Shown: positions 36,779-48,962, numbered from the stretch's first letter. The stretch: 64,000 nucleotides of DNA from Brachypterus glaber (GCA_958510825.1 OY294051.1:35278393-35342392); one strand, 5' to 3'. The notes: generated by a model from the sequence alone, not told the origin. Numbers and translations are program-made.

Positions 36779-37279
36779 ATGCCTGTTTGAAAAATAAGGT
36801 TAGTTTAAGTCAAAAATCATATGTTATTCTATGTGTTTAGTAAATACTATTTGGATTTTGAAGCGTATCTCTATTGTTAATTACTGTATTTCTGCTCTAA
36901 AATATCCCTATTCTAAAATGTCTATTATTAAATCCCCTTATCAATATATTTTGTATCTAATAAACTTGTTTTCAATACCTTTATTTTTAAAAAACACTAC
37001 TAGTATATTGGTCTCCTACAACTAGGTATTCCTCATAGTTCCTTAATTTAAAAATTATAACTATGGGTTTTACACCAGTATTCTTCGAGTATTCTTGTTT
37101 TTCTGCTTTATCTCTCCCAATTTTAAAAAATACATTTTTTGACTGACATTGATGTGGCAATAAAAATATTGACACTAAATTTATTAACAAGTAAACAAAT
37201 ATTTGTCAAATGAAAGATAGTTCACAATGTAATTTTTTTTATAACCCCACTTTTCCAGTTTTGTTGAAATTAACTGTAC

Positions 37280-38542
37280 TACTACTTTTCATAGATTTTT
37301 GGGTTATCAAAGTTCCAACTGATTACTTATTTTAGATAATATTTAAAACATCAAAAAAAAGTGTGTTATACACCACCAAAATACACCACTCTATTATGAA
37401 ATTTAAGGTCAGTTTCCCGATTTTTAAAGTTTTGATTGATCATAACTCAAATCTATAACTTATACAGTTGAAACATTGTTGTTCTCATACGACGAACTGT
37501 TGAGTCACAGAACAAAGATCGAAGAACATCATCTGTCTGCTGTCAAATATCTGTCGAATATCAACTTTAAAACCAGATGGCGTACGGTTTTAAAAACTAT
37601 GAATATTTAAAAAAAAATCGTACTGACGTCACATATTTGACGCTAAAAAATGAAATTTTAGAAAAAATTTTAAAAAATATTTGTCGCTATAAAATGTCAC
37701 ATAAGAGATGTGAGACTTTAAGCAAAGGTGTAGTGTGAGTTTACTTGTGACTTTACTAAAGAGCAAATGCGACCAAGACATAAAACGAATTTTTTATACA
37801 ACTTTTTGTGTTTGCACACAAAATAAATTGAGTATTTTAGAGCCGTAAAATGAATAGTTGGTAGTTCTTCAATCAAAAACTTGCCAAAAAAGCTCATGAG
37901 CTCGTTTTTGTCATCCCTTGTTTTTCTGGGAAAAAAAGTTGGTAATTTACAATTTAAAAAAATGGTAATTCTTCAATAGGAAAGGAAAAGTTAACAAAAT
38001 TGTGCTTTATACTCCCCCCTCCCCCAATATATTGCATTCACAACGGCTCTGGTACGCAAGAACCACCGAGTGGTTCAAGAGTAAAATATACGAAATATCA
38101 TAAACTCTAACCAATAGGAACCTTTTCTCCTTTAGCTGCACAATGTAGACTGGTTAATAGGAAAATGCTTAAGATAGTGTTTCGTGTAAATGACACGTTA
38201 CATTGTAATGCAATATTAAAATTATTAACGGGAGTAATATCCTACGGATATTTATGTGAAAGGATGGTCACAAAGATGTTTTATTGTCACATTTTATGAC
38301 AAATTAAATATACACAATATAGCATAGGGTGGTCTAAACAAAACTGCGACTAATATACTTTTACTACGACCTACTTAGTTACTAGTTAGTGCTAATTTTC
38401 CACCCGTTGCTATGACAGCGGTCGGAAAATGACAGTCGGCTGATTTTACATATCTGCTGTCAGAGAACAAGTGAACGTCAAACACAAATCGTCAAATTAA
38501 TAACATTAATTTTAAGACAATTTTTTTTATGTTTTATGTTTG
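37280..38542. other. No gene seen
   Basis: AT-rich non-coding flank. No motif can be supported. Confidence 0.5.
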
Positions 38543-38790
38543 TTTTTAACCTCGTACTATTCTACTTAATTAAGCATCCCCTAAGTCCAGGACTTGTGTG
38601 GGCTAGTAGTAGAGGGAACCACCGGCTTTAATTGACTTTCGAACCAATATATCTAGGGAGTACGCCTTCGCCAAATTTCAATTATTAATTAACTGAAAAA
38701 GGCAATCGGCGCCAGTGAGGTTTGAACTCACGATCATTAGATCAGTGTCAGGCTATATCGATGCCATTGACCACTGAGCTAAATCTCCAA
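38543..38790 (-). mobile_element. tRNA-derived SINE, copy 2 (different tRNA-like head)
   Basis: On the minus strand the head begins GGAGATTTAGCTCAGTGG (good A box) and has GAGTTCAAACCTC (good B box), then joins GGCGCCGATTG and the same body as the copy at 4949-5201. Flanking T-rich TTTTTATGTTT-like words on both sides may be a target-site duplication. The head resembles a real tRNA more than copy 1 does, but it continues into the SINE body and so is not scored as a tRNA gene. Confidence 0.82.
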
Positions 38791-39872
38791 TTTATGTGTT
38801 TTTTATGTTTACGTGTTAGGTCGTTGGAAAAGTAGTATACGCACCTCGACACAAACCTACTTCAGTGCACTTCGAGTGTTTTTTTTTTATCGGCTCCGCC
38901 TTGTAAAAAAATAAGCACAAGCACAACTGAAAACTAGGTTCGCGTACTCAGTGCGTAATATACTATAAATAGCTAACTTAAAAGTCAATTTTTTGTGGTA
39001 ACGCCGGTTAACTTGTACGTACAGGTTACGTACATACGTATCTCTACTTTAATTGATGAGTTAAAAAAAAAGAAAGAAATACATATTGCCCTTACTTGGT
39101 TAGTAAGTAAAAGTCCAAATCGCTGCATACCCAAATTCCTTTAAAAAAACTTAAGTCTCGAACACTAAAAACTAGGGCATAATATACTTTTTTCGCCACC
39201 AGCCTAAAATCACATCTTTATTACTGTTCTTTTCATTGGTAGAAATATTATTTTTCTACCTACGACGTCAGAGGTTCTAAAAATAATGAAATTGCACCAT
39301 GGTTAATAATGAATTTTTATTCAGGTGTTTTGGCATCTGACGTTTCACTTAATTATTAAATCACATTGCTATTTACAAGTGTCTTTAGGCACCAAATTTA
39401 TTTATTGCATGATAAATTAAAAAATATTAACTAAATTAGTACCTATAAAACATGTTTTGTAAAAAACACTCCGAAAAGTGAAAATCATTGGTCCATTATA
39501 TTGAACCATAGATTATACAACCCATATATTACCGTAAGGATCATAGATTACTAGAGGTACAACCCCCATATATTGATTTTTGAGGCAATATATTCTCCCT
39601 CACAGTTTTCGCCTGTCCCCTTATTTCTGGGGGAGTACCAGAATCATCACTTTGCATTTCACTTTCCATTTTTATATATTTTATTACACTTAACACGGAA
39701 ACACTTTCTAACTTAATAATTTCAGCAGATCACCAGAAAATTTCTGCCAGAAATGTCAAGTTATTCATTTGTTTTTTTAATGACCGCGAACGGCCAGCGT
39801 GATATTTTAAATTTATAAGCTTTTTCATTAAATTTCAGTAAAATAAATAAATAAATAGCTAATTAATTGTAC
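38791..39872. other. No gene seen
   Basis: AT-rich non-coding sequence with a short T run near 38881. Nothing supportable. Confidence 0.5.
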
Positions 39873-40019
39873 TGGTAGTGAAAAAAATACTATATTTTCC
39901 ACGTGAGTGAAGATTTAACATTTTAGACTGCGTCTTGCGGGCTTCGCGCTAGCGCGCTCATCCCGCAATTTGACGCAGGTCAAAAATGTTAAACTTCTCT
40001 CACTTGGTATATAATTTAC
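39873..40019. repeat. Foldback element with CpG-rich core
   Basis: Starts GGTAGTGAAAAAAATACTATA and ends near CACTTGGTATATAATTTACT. The centre folds as GACTGCGTCTTGCGGGCTTCG..CGCTAGCGCG..CATCCCGCAATTTGACGC. It shares both ends with the element at 57652-57800. It abuts the next element directly. Confidence 0.7.
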
Positions 40020-40242
40020 TATTATCCAATACATACAGATAATAAGGCAATTACCAGCTTTATTTTAAATAGATAAACTTAATAATAACCCTCGCGTGGT
40101 TTTTACTTTATTGAGTGGATAATTATTTATTTTACCCACTCAACTGTCACTTGTCAAATTATTTTCTTGTAAATGTCATTAAAATTTTCTTATTATTCTT
40201 ATGGGCAATATCTTACTTTACCCACTAGTACCATAAATAACT
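40020..40242 (-). mobile_element. TIR element, copy B (internally deleted)
   Basis: Reverse-orientation partner of 15036-15364. It lacks the inner palindrome and adjoining about 80 bp, so the arms are joined in this copy. Confidence 0.75.
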
Positions 40243-40338
40243 AATTATCATATACGTTTTACTAGCTTGGGAGATTTAATGTTTTACAGTATTGGTTTTT
40301 TATGTCAAACCGAGTTGCGGTGGTGTTTAGTTAAACAC

Positions 40339-40567
40339 CGTTTTATGAGAGAATACTAATCGCATCTCACAGTGCGTAAACTAAATAGCACTCTGTATGG
40401 ATATTGGCATTTATTTCTTAAGACTTGATAAATGATTTTTTTAGATATACATTTTCTATACAAAAATAATATATTAAGTTAAAAGAAATAGATACTAGTT
40501 ACCCTACAGAGTGCTATTTAGTTTACGCACTGTGACGTCAGATTCGTATTCTCTCACATAACGGTTT
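40339..40567. mobile_element. MITE with ~65-bp terminal inverted repeats
   Basis: AACACCGTTTTATGAGAGAATAC and CTCACAGTGCGTAAACTAAATAGCACTCTG on the left are mirrored by CAGAGTGCTATTTAGTTTACGCACTGTG and ATTCTCTCACATAACGGTT on the right. Non-coding spacer. Confidence 0.85.
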
Positions 40568-41765
40568 AAATAAAGAATCTTCACAAGATTGTTCTCATTT
40601 TATTTTTAAAAAGAAAAAAGAATATTTTTTATTTTTTTCTGTATCTAAGAATATTTTTCTTAGAAGATTTATATTTAATGGAATAGACTTAATTTTGTTT
40701 AAAGGTGGGGCTCATGGGGCTGGGCAGGTATTTAACATAACTTTTTCCATTATTTTAATGAAATGAAACGATTTACTTAAAGAATTATGTAGATTAAAAA
40801 TATCAATGACTAGTTTTCATGTTAGAAGACAATTAAAAGAAAAATAACTGTATTAAATAAATTTATTAATCTACATATAACATCTTTATAATATATTATA
40901 ATTAAAAATAAAGTATTTAAATTCTATTAATTTAACAGCGAAAAATAAAATATATATTCCTTAATAAAATTATAATATTGTAATAAATAAAATTATTACA
41001 ATATTATTAAATAGACTACATATAAAAATTTTTCTATACAAAATGTCTAAAAAAAAATTGATGAAGATCAGAACTTGGCACGAGTTATATTGTGAAAGAG
41101 AATATCAAGTTATACCAACATTATTAAGAAAGTACTTGCGGTACCTACAGCATCAAAAGCCGCCATCCGCATTTTAATATCTATGATTTATACTAATTCT
41201 GATGCCAAATGGCGATATAAAATTCTTAGTGGTATTTAGCAAACTTATTTATGCATTTGTCTTTAATAATGTATTGTACATCAATAATTTTTTGCTTTTT
41301 TAAATGCATATGGCGGATTTTGATCCGGCACTTCTCATTTGATTATGAAAGAACAAAAATGTCTGCTAAATTCTGATTCATATTTAGACAGTCTGTACAT
41401 GATGAATTCTATATAAATTTTGAAAACATTAACATCAAATAAACCTAATCTCACTAAGTATAATAGGAAAATAGCAGCTCTTTACAAAATAAATACTATT
41501 TTCTTAATAGAAGACATTTAATGTAAATGTTTCTTTGTATAAATATACTGCCGTGCTGTGTAAGAAGGTCTTATCTGACAAAATCTGAGTTAATCTTAAG
41601 ATAAAGTGTTTTAACTAAAATTTCGTAAAACCAAGTATCTTAGGATACTATATTAACATACTTCTTAGTACTTTAAGATACTTAAGTCCAAACGAGAAGT
41701 ACGCTAACTCAAATTTCAAAAAATATAAACACCAAAAATTATTTTAACTCGGATACGACCTTCCT
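40568..41765. other. AT-rich sequence, no gene seen
   Basis: Homopolymer-rich. Nothing supportable. Confidence 0.5.
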
Positions 41766-41998
41766 GCTTAGGACCAGGGCCGGACAGAGCCTGGACCGGG
41801 GAAACTTTATTCCCGGACCCCCATTTTCGCCTCTGAAAAAAAGCAGAACATTTTAATGACTAAAAAAAAATGGTCCTCGGCTCTGAAGAAAAGTACCCCT
41901 GGAAGAAAATTTTCGCTGCGCCCCCACTATCGACTCCGGCCTCCCTCGGAGACCCGTGCCCCGGAGTAACTTCCCCGTCTGAATCCGGCTCTGCTTAG
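41766..41998. repeat. GC-rich insertion with inverted ends
   Basis: A GC-rich block in AT-rich surroundings, starting AGGACCAGGGCCGGACAGAG and ending GTCTGAATCCGGCTCTGCTT. The ends are approximate inverted copies of each other. No frame is open through it. Probably an old non-autonomous transposon. Confidence 0.5.
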
Positions 41999-42177
41999 AA
42001 TGGCAGTATACGAAACATAAACCAAGAGAAATTATTTAATTTGGCCGAGGCGAGTTGGAAAATGAAATTATTTTATGATGTTAGCATATTTTTTTTATTC
42101 ACAATCATATAAAACATAAAATATTACGAAAATATAATGACAATCCTAGGGCGCCATTCATTTAAAATTTACTCAAG

Positions 42178-42414
42178 GGAACTTTCAAGTATTACGTAAC
42201 GCAAAATCTACCAAAATTCATACACTTCATACCTCGGTTCTCGCGTTATTCAAGGCTGTAGAGATTTCATATTTTGGCTACCCCCCCTAACACATCCCCT
42301 AATAGGGGGGTAGCCAAAATATGAAATCTCTATAATCTATAATAACGCGAGAACCGGGGTATGAAGTGTATGAATTTTGGTATAATTTGCGTTACGTAAT
42401 ACTTGAACGTTTCC
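42178..42414. mobile_element. Foldback MITE, near-perfect palindrome, copy 1
   Basis: Arms of about 105 bp around a C/G-run centre (CTACCCCCCC..GGGGGGGTAG). Ends AACTTTCAAGTATTACGTAA and TTACGTAATACTTGAACGTT. The arm carries CCAAAATTCATACACTTCAT and CTCGCGTTATT. Confidence 0.9.
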
Positions 42415-42731
42415 TAAGGTAAATAGCTAGCTGCCCCAAATACTTTAATAGAAAAAAAATTGAATAAATGTTTTCGGTGTAATAATAACAATCATAAGTA
42501 AATATCTTTTTTTTTGCCTTTTTACACAAGAAGAATAAATATGTGATTATACTTATAGGTTACTATAATTTTTAATAGTTTAATGGTAGTAACAATTCCT
42601 TTTCATAAAAAACCGCACACACAGAGAAATGATTACTAAAAACAAGTACGTAATCTTTCAATCAAGTGTCTCGAATGTTTGTATATTCGCAAGCGTGTTA
42701 ATTATTTAAATCGGATGTAAGATATGTTTTA

Positions 42732-42759
42732 AGGAACGTTCAAGTATTACGTAACGCAA
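42732..42759 (+). repeat. Solo MITE end
   Basis: AGGAACGTTCAAGTATTACG followed by TAACGCAA, identical to the end of the neighbouring MITEs but with unrelated sequence after it. A remnant end or an adjacent broken copy. Confidence 0.75.
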
Positions 42760-42808
42760 ATTTTGATCATTTTGGACATGAAAACATAATTCACTTGTCA
42801 AGATCTTT

Positions 42809-43050
42809 GGGCACGTTCAAGTATCACGTAACGCAAATTGTACCAAAATTCATACACTTCATACGCCGGTTCTCGCGTTATTATAGATTATAGAGATTTC
42901 ATATTTTTTTGGCTACCCCTCCTAATACACCCCCTGTTAGGGGGGGTAGCGAAAATATGACATCTCTACAGCCTTGAATAACGCGAGAACCGAGGTATGA
43001 AGTGTATGAATTTTGGTACATTTTGCGTTACGTAATACTTGAACGTTCCC
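42809..43050. mobile_element. Foldback MITE, near-perfect palindrome, copy 2
   Basis: Same family as 42178-42414 and only about 395 bp from it. Ends GGGCACGTTCAAGTATCACG and ACGTAATACTTGAACGTTCC. The arms pair over about 105 bp. Confidence 0.9.
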
Positions 43051-43493
43051 TTTCTGATTCTTTAACTTTATTTAAAATTATTTAATTTTTAACAATCTTA
43101 AAACAAGATAAATGGTTTTTGCCTCAAATTTGCCAGGTCCAAAAGAATTTTAAAAATATTTCCAAAGCGACACTTTTCTTGGGACGACAAGATAAATACT
43201 TTCGTTTGAAGATACACATCTTTTAAACTAAAAGAATAACTGCCAAGAGTGTTGACTACCCTGAGCCAAGAACGTCATTTTTTCAGTGTACTAATACTAA
43301 TTTCTTGGAAACAAGTACTAATTAAACTTGAAACAAATTACTGATTTTTTTGAATTAGTCATTAAATAGTATTTTTATGCTTTCAAAAAGTATCGCAAAT
43401 ACTTTATATTGGAGTTTTTTTCTCTGTGTGCACATAACATATACACCTACCCTTAAAATGGTGCTATAACAGAGAAAAATGGACCAAGTTTGT

Positions 43494-43756
43494 CTGGTTC
43501 AACGAACTAATAACTCTTCTCTCGCTATACGCATACCGTTAATATAAAGTATCGCCAACATCTCGGTTTGTTTGTAAACAAATAGTAGGTATATTCAGGC
43601 CTGAACAATAACAGTTACCAGTAACTGTTATTGTTGTCTCTTTAGAACAAAGCTGTGCGAGGAAGACAGACAAATGTATATATTGGCTACGTTTTTGTCA
43701 GTTTTAACAAATGAAACGCCTATTCTAGAGAGAAGAATTATTAGTTCGTTGGTCTG
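43494..43756. mobile_element. TIR element with internal palindrome
   Basis: Ends CAACGAACTAATAACTCTTC and GAAGAATTATTAGTTCGTTG. Near the middle AACAATAACAGTTAC is followed by its exact reverse complement (43604-43635). Non-coding. Confidence 0.8.
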
Positions 43757-44575
43757 ATTACTGCAGTATTTCATGTTTCATACTCGATATTTTCAGCAGA
43801 GAATAATCTTTCTTTTTTGGACAAAACAAAAATATTGATTAAATTTTATAAAAATATCTCACAATTCAATAAACTAAACTGGCAGTGTATTTTTTTTTGC
43901 AGAATTTGGTTACTATGCATACCCATGTTATAGTAATAGTACCAAAAACATTTTTAATATAAAATAAAATTATCCTATCCCTGCTTTTCTAATTTTAAAC
44001 GCCTAAACCTAAACTTTTTTCTGTCATAGTAAGTAGCTTATTTTATTTTTACTATTTTAAACGTGAGATCGTATAGGCTTTAAACATTACCACTACTAAC
44101 AAACCTAAGGATCCTTTCGATTAAAAAAAATAAATATATATGTTATATTATGAGTCACATTTTTCGCCCTTGCAGACCACATTTTGATCGAAAAAATCGC
44201 AGTTATTATTAGAGATATTAAGATGTATTTTTTTTAATGGACAGTTAAATAGTTGCTTGAGTGGCTAACCTCGTCCGTTTTTTTATTTTAGCTTAGTTTT
44301 TCATGATTGAAATTTCGTAAAATTTACTAATTTTTAGAGTAGAAAATATTATATTTAAATCAAAAAAAAAAGTTAGACACTCAAGCAACTCTTAAGTTAA
44401 ACAATGGTGAAAACCTCATATCGATATCTTTATTAATAACCTAGAATTTTGGGATAAAAAAAGGCTTACAAATGCCAATAATTGCATTATAACCAATAGG
44501 AACACGGTCTAAATCACTCACACATACATATTTATTTTTTTGCATCATGGACAAGAAAAACTTTGTAGAATTCTT
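43757..44575. other. No gene seen
   Basis: AT-rich 3' flank of the serine protease gene. Confidence 0.5.
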
Positions 44576-44581
44576 TTTATT
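44576..44581 (-). terminator. Polyadenylation signal, serine protease
   Basis: AATAAA on the minus strand about 70 bases after the stop codon. Confidence 0.65.
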
Positions 44582-44650
44582 CGAACGGCGCCTTAAAAAT
44601 GGAACTTTTTGCAAAATCACATGGTAATTTCTTTATTTCCACGATTCGAA

Positions 44651-45550
44651 TTAAAAGTCATAATCAGCTCCCATTTTCTGCGCGCAGTCTCTAATCCAAG
44701 GCAAAAAACTCGAAACTCTAGTATAAACTCCAGGCCGATCCTTTTTCGCACACCCATCGCCCCAGGACACAATCCCAGCCAGTTCATGCCTGCCATCCTT
44801 TTCGCAAACCAACGGCCCTCCCGAATCTCCTCCACATGCATCAATCCCTCCTTTTAGGTGTCCTGCACACAGCATGGAATCCAAAATCGGCTGTTGACGG
44901 CCTCCATAGATACCTTTTTTCCTGCAGGTTTCTAGTGAAAGCAAAGGAACTGCTGCTGACTTTAATACTGGAGACAGTCGGTCGGGTGATAAAGGGTCAC
45001 TAGCTCCCCAACCTGAAACCTCGCACCAGGTACCTGGGGGAGGTGATTCATATGCAAAACAAGCAGGTTTCACCAAGGTATTTATCGTTACTCCAGGTTC
45101 TGCTAGTAATAGTACTGCTATATCGTGGCTGTAAGGTCCTAATTTTCTAAAATCCGGATGTGCTAGAGCTTTTTCTACTTTTATAATTTGCTCGAAAGGT
45201 GCTGTGCCTAATGGACCATGGGCTCCCGCGATAACGGTAAGTCCTTCCGACATGCAATGTGCTGCTGTCAATACAAGCCGTCTTGATATTAAAGCTCCTC
45301 CACATTGATGTTGTTCTCCTAACTTCAGCTCCACCTGCCATGGTATAGCTCCATACGGTGGTTCTTCACCACCCACTACCCTTGGTTCCCGTTCTGGATG
45401 CCAGGGTACCACTCTGGAACCACAAGTATCCATAGGAAACTTCGGGAACCCTCCACTACGCGCGATTAAAAATGAAAAAGTCACTGGTAATAAGTTAATA
45501 ATCACTAGAACTGTACTAAGAACTGGCAGAATGTTTTTTACGCGAGACAT
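44651..45550 (-). CDS. Trypsin-like serine protease (S1A), secreted or membrane-anchored zymogen
   Basis: A single uninterrupted 299-residue frame. Residues 6-28 are hydrophobic and act as a signal peptide or signal anchor. A short propeptide with Cys43 leads to the activation site EPR57|VVGG. The triad is His98 (TAAHC), Asp143 (HDIAVL) and Ser243 (GDSGGP). Asp237 at the base of the S1 pocket and the SWGDG segment predict cleavage after Lys/Arg. Ten cysteines fit the standard S1A pattern (43-163, 83-99, 176-249, 209-228, 239-267); Cys289 near the C-terminus is extra and might be free or link to another chain. No CLIP, CUB or LDLa domain is present, so it is not a classical melanization-cascade protease. 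All catalytic residues are intact. The lack of introns is notable but known in insect trypsins. Its substrate is unknown. Confidence 0.92.
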   Translation of the reverse strand: MSRVKNILPVLSTVLVIINLLPVTFSFLIARSGGFPKFPMDTCGSRVVPWHPEREPRVVGGEEPPYGAIPWQVELKLGEQHQCGGALISRRLVLTAAHCMSEGLTVIAGAHGPLGTAPFEQIIKVEKALAHPDFRKLGPYSHDIAVLLLAEPGVTINTLVKPACFAYESPPPGTWCEVSGWGASDPLSPDRLSPVLKSAAVPLLSLETCRKKGIYGGRQQPILDSMLCAGHLKGGIDACGGDSGGPLVCEKDGRHELAGIVSWGDGCAKKDRPGVYTRVSSFLPWIRDCAQKMGADYDF

Positions 45551-46842
45551 GGCTAAAGCTTGAGTTAAAAAAAGAACTGCATTGGGTTATATTTCGCTTG
45601 CCCACCACCGAAAAAAATGTGCATATATTTTTGTTTTGTTATTGTTTATATTCATACATGGAAAGATATACTTGAGCATGAGAAAACTGTAGCAGGGAGA
45701 AGAGACCGTCAAAGGCTATTTGATAACAAAACGTGAAGCGCGAAATTTCACGCGAGGTTGTCATTTCATTTAAACAAAATGTAAACTTTTATTCAAATTT
45801 TTGAAGAATTTATGAAACGCAGAATTTTTTTTTTTATATTTTGACGTAAAATCTGAATATCTAAAATAACTTTTAAATATATGTCACTTTTTTTTTTGTT
45901 AAAACAAATAAAACGCACCTTACCCAATCGGCAAACATAACCTAATTTATGTCACTGAAAATGTATATTTTTTAATAAAAATTAAAATAATAAAAACAAC
46001 TTGACTGAGTATTTTTTTAATTTGTAACCTAATTTATTAATTGTGTAATGTCCTGTGTTATTTATGACTAGAATGTAAAAGATGTCCCATTATATGTATC
46101 ATTCATCAGACATTCCTACAACATGTTATTTAAGTCCGTAGATGCTATCTCTATTATAGCGAAACCGCGGTCACACTAATTGTTTTTAACAATAAAATTA
46201 ACGTGAAGTTGATTATAAGCTTTTTAATTATTTTATAATAAAAATCGTTTTTCTCAAAAACGAATCGATAGATTTTTTTTTAAATTGGTCTTAAAAAGAT
46301 GCCAAAGCTCTAATTAATTAAATTATAAAGAAAAAAACTTGGGTTATATGAAAGTTGAGCTAAATGCTGTTTCCAGACCAGTGTCCCTAGTGTGTAAGAA
46401 AAGTACAAAAATTAAATCAATAGTCGAGAAGTCTGAATTTTTGATCAAGGCTCTTGATTCAAGAGTCTTGACACTCAACGACTTAACTCTCGCCTTGCCT
46501 TATTTTTTTTCTTTTTAGGCATAGCAAATATAAAAAACACAATTAAATCAAAAAATTATCATTCGTTTAGTCTCGGGAGGGTAAGGGTTATACCAAATTG
46601 CTCGTATGGATCTCGCAGAAATAAGAAGTTATTTGGTTTTCTTTGGTTCTATTCAAGAGGTTTTGGTCCCAGACTTGCCCATTGTTTTGAAATGGTATAT
46701 AAAACCTGCTACTGTACAAGTAAAGCAAAACCGTGATAACATTAATATGTTTTAAGCCTCCAGTTACGAGACACAGTTTTCTTTACTTGTATATTTCTTA
46801 ATCTCGTAAGCCTCACATACATTTAAAGTTCTCGGATGGGAT
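45551..46842. other. No gene seen; upstream region of the serine protease
   Basis: AT-rich. On the minus strand, ATATAAC near 45580 and AAATATATGC near 45625 are weak TATA-like words. Nothing else can be supported. Confidence 0.45.
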
Positions 46843-47012
46843 CGTCACATAATTTTGGGACACTTTTGCGTCACATAATTTTGGGGCACTTTTGCGTCAT
46901 ATAACAACAATGATCCCAGCCGAGAACTTTGTTGATATCGTAAGCGTCACATAATTTTGGGAAACTTTTTCGTAAGAGTAAGCGTCACATAATTTTGGGA
47001 CACTTTTTCGTA
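46843..47012. repeat. Imperfect tandem repeat (four units)
   Basis: The word GTCACATAATTTTGGGACAC occurs four times with small changes, each followed by TTTTGCGT or TTTTTCGT. Spacing is about 27 bp for the first pair and larger later. The minus-strand frame 46897-47196 only translates this repeat. Confidence 0.8.
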
Positions 47013-47366
47013 ACGGTTTCAGCCCTTTACCCCCCCGTCTAAAACATATTAATGTTAAAAGAATTTTAAGTGATATATATTTTTTCTGCATTTGGGTAGA
47101 GTTGCGACAACCTGACAACTCCGCAATCCCAGTTATGTCATTTCGTGGTGTCCCGCACAACGGTGCAAATTGCGCATCGCCCCACATTGATATCAAGTCA
47201 CCTTGGCGCAGCGCATCATCTCACTTTCGCTGCGACGGCCTACTTTGTGAATTTTAGCGCCGCCTCTCACACGGCTGAAAACGAAATGAAAAAGCGATGG
47301 ATATTTCCGATTGTTAACTAGCCATGAAGATACGTTTTGGATTAATTTGTTTTAGAAAGCATACCC

Positions 47367-47953
47367 AGCAAACAATTGTCCTGTGGCCAGGTAACAGCCT
47401 CAAGCTGGCATGCGATAAAAAAGCCGCTTACGCGCCGATAGGTCAATTATCGCATTTTTGAACGGCCCACGAGCTACAGGAGAATGCGGCCGGCAGTCGG
47501 CCAACGACCATTTGCAAACCAGTTTTTAGACCAGTCTACCTGTCTATCTATATGGCCGTCTAACTGTGGTCGGCAAACGATATTTTGCCGCTTTCAAAAA
47601 ATTTACTCGTGCCAAAAAAGTTTTAAGGCCCTCTTAGGTGATGATTACCTGTTGATAACCTATACATTTTTGGCGCCCCACAGATTCTGGCATCTATTCC
47701 AATGGCATAGCAACTTACTAATCTGGCGATGCGCGTCAAATCAGTAGCAAATAGACAAAACTATTGGATATAAATAAAAAGTCTTTTCATTGGTAGTATA
47801 CAATTTATGGCGACATCTGCAAATAGTATGGCAGTCAACGTCGGAGTAATGTTTGTCATTACTTTCCCGATCGGGCAAAAGGCTTAATGCGATTATCGTT
47901 TGTCATTACTTTCCCGATCAGCAGCCGCCAGACAATTGCTTGTTCGGTAGACA
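47367..47953. mobile_element. Putative TIR element (CAATTGTC ends)
   Basis: The left end CCAGCAAACAATTGTCCTGTGGC is the approximate reverse complement of GCCGCCAGACAATTGCTTGTTCGG on the right (about 24 bp with several mismatches). Inside, TTTGTCATTACTTTCCCGATC occurs twice near 47850 and 47900. The plus-strand frame 47484-47747 has no motif. Confidence 0.5.
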
Positions 47954-48402
47954 TACTAAAAATTCTGTAAGACAGCTTATAGCGTGTTAGGTATATAGGA
48001 ATAATTTTTACTATAGACTCTCTCTCTATTTATTTGGTCTTTTTCTTCCGAATAATTACCCAGGGTTTCTCTATATAATCATGAGGTTTCCAGTGCGCAA
48101 GTACTAATCGGATATGTATCCTGACTTGAACACTATCACTGATAAATTACTACTGTAGTAATATAAAAAGTTATCATTAAAAACATACAAAAAAATTATC
48201 TTCAAACGTCCATTATTATTCACTTAAAATTCAACAGTTCACACGATTAATAACCATATCTATGGTTGACTTAAACTTGCACTTAAACATTAATACAAAA
48301 ATTCTCTGGGCACATCATAGAAGATTGCAAACCAAAAATACACGAGGCACATCATAAAAGATGGCTTAGCACGATGCTGACGCTTGATAGCCTAGTACTT
48401 CT

Positions 48403-48732
48403 ACTATAGGCCATTATATTATAGTATTTCACTTTACCAGTTATACCAACATACATAATTCATAATCTCTTCTGTTTCATTCAATATCCAACTACTGTTT
48501 ACTCAATATCAATTGGCACCTGGGTGGAATGTGAAAAATTCAAGATCGTCTATAGTTTACACGCAAAATTTTACAGGTGCCAGTTAGTATTACGACAACA
48601 TTATACAAATTTGGTAGCCCTGCGCTTACCACTACCAATTCTTATAGTTGGGTAACGAATGAAACAGAAGATATTATGAACAATAAATGTTGGTATAACT
48701 GATAAAGTGAAATACTGTATAATAGCCTATAG
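48403..48732. mobile_element. MITE with ~80-bp terminal inverted repeats
   Basis: CTATAGGCCATTATATTATAG and TATTTCACTTTACCAGTTATACC on the left are mirrored by GGTATAACTGATAAAGTGAAATA and CTGTATAATAGCCTATAG on the right. Confidence 0.85.
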
Positions 48733-48962
48733 TAAAAATTGTTCCTTTACCAGTGGTCTCTGCCTTTACCTACAGTATTTTTTGACTTTTTATATCGAGC
48801 GTTTTTTTCTTTCAACAAAGTCGCGAGTCTTTATTTTTTAACCAATTTTATCTTGTAATAAAAATGTGCAATTTTTTATTGATTGCTTTTGGACGAGCCC
48901 CTGTTATGACGCACCATGGTATCACTTCAGTTTAGGCTATTGAACCCGGACAAACATGTATA

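Larger units (their letters stand above)
36178..37279. mobile_element. TIR element interrupted by a LINE fragment
   Basis: Terminal inverted repeats of 38 bp: GTACAGTTGATTTCAACAAA..GGGGTTA on the left and TAACCCC..GTTGAAATTAACTGTAC on the right, with one mismatch. The element was about 610 bp before a LINE fragment inserted at 36289-36778. The rest (36789-37241) is non-coding. Confidence 0.75.

Noticed and set aside
38705..38790. tRNA gene
   Set aside because: Good A and B boxes, but the 3' end is fused to the same SINE body as the other copy, with no discriminator and terminator arrangement of a real tRNA gene.
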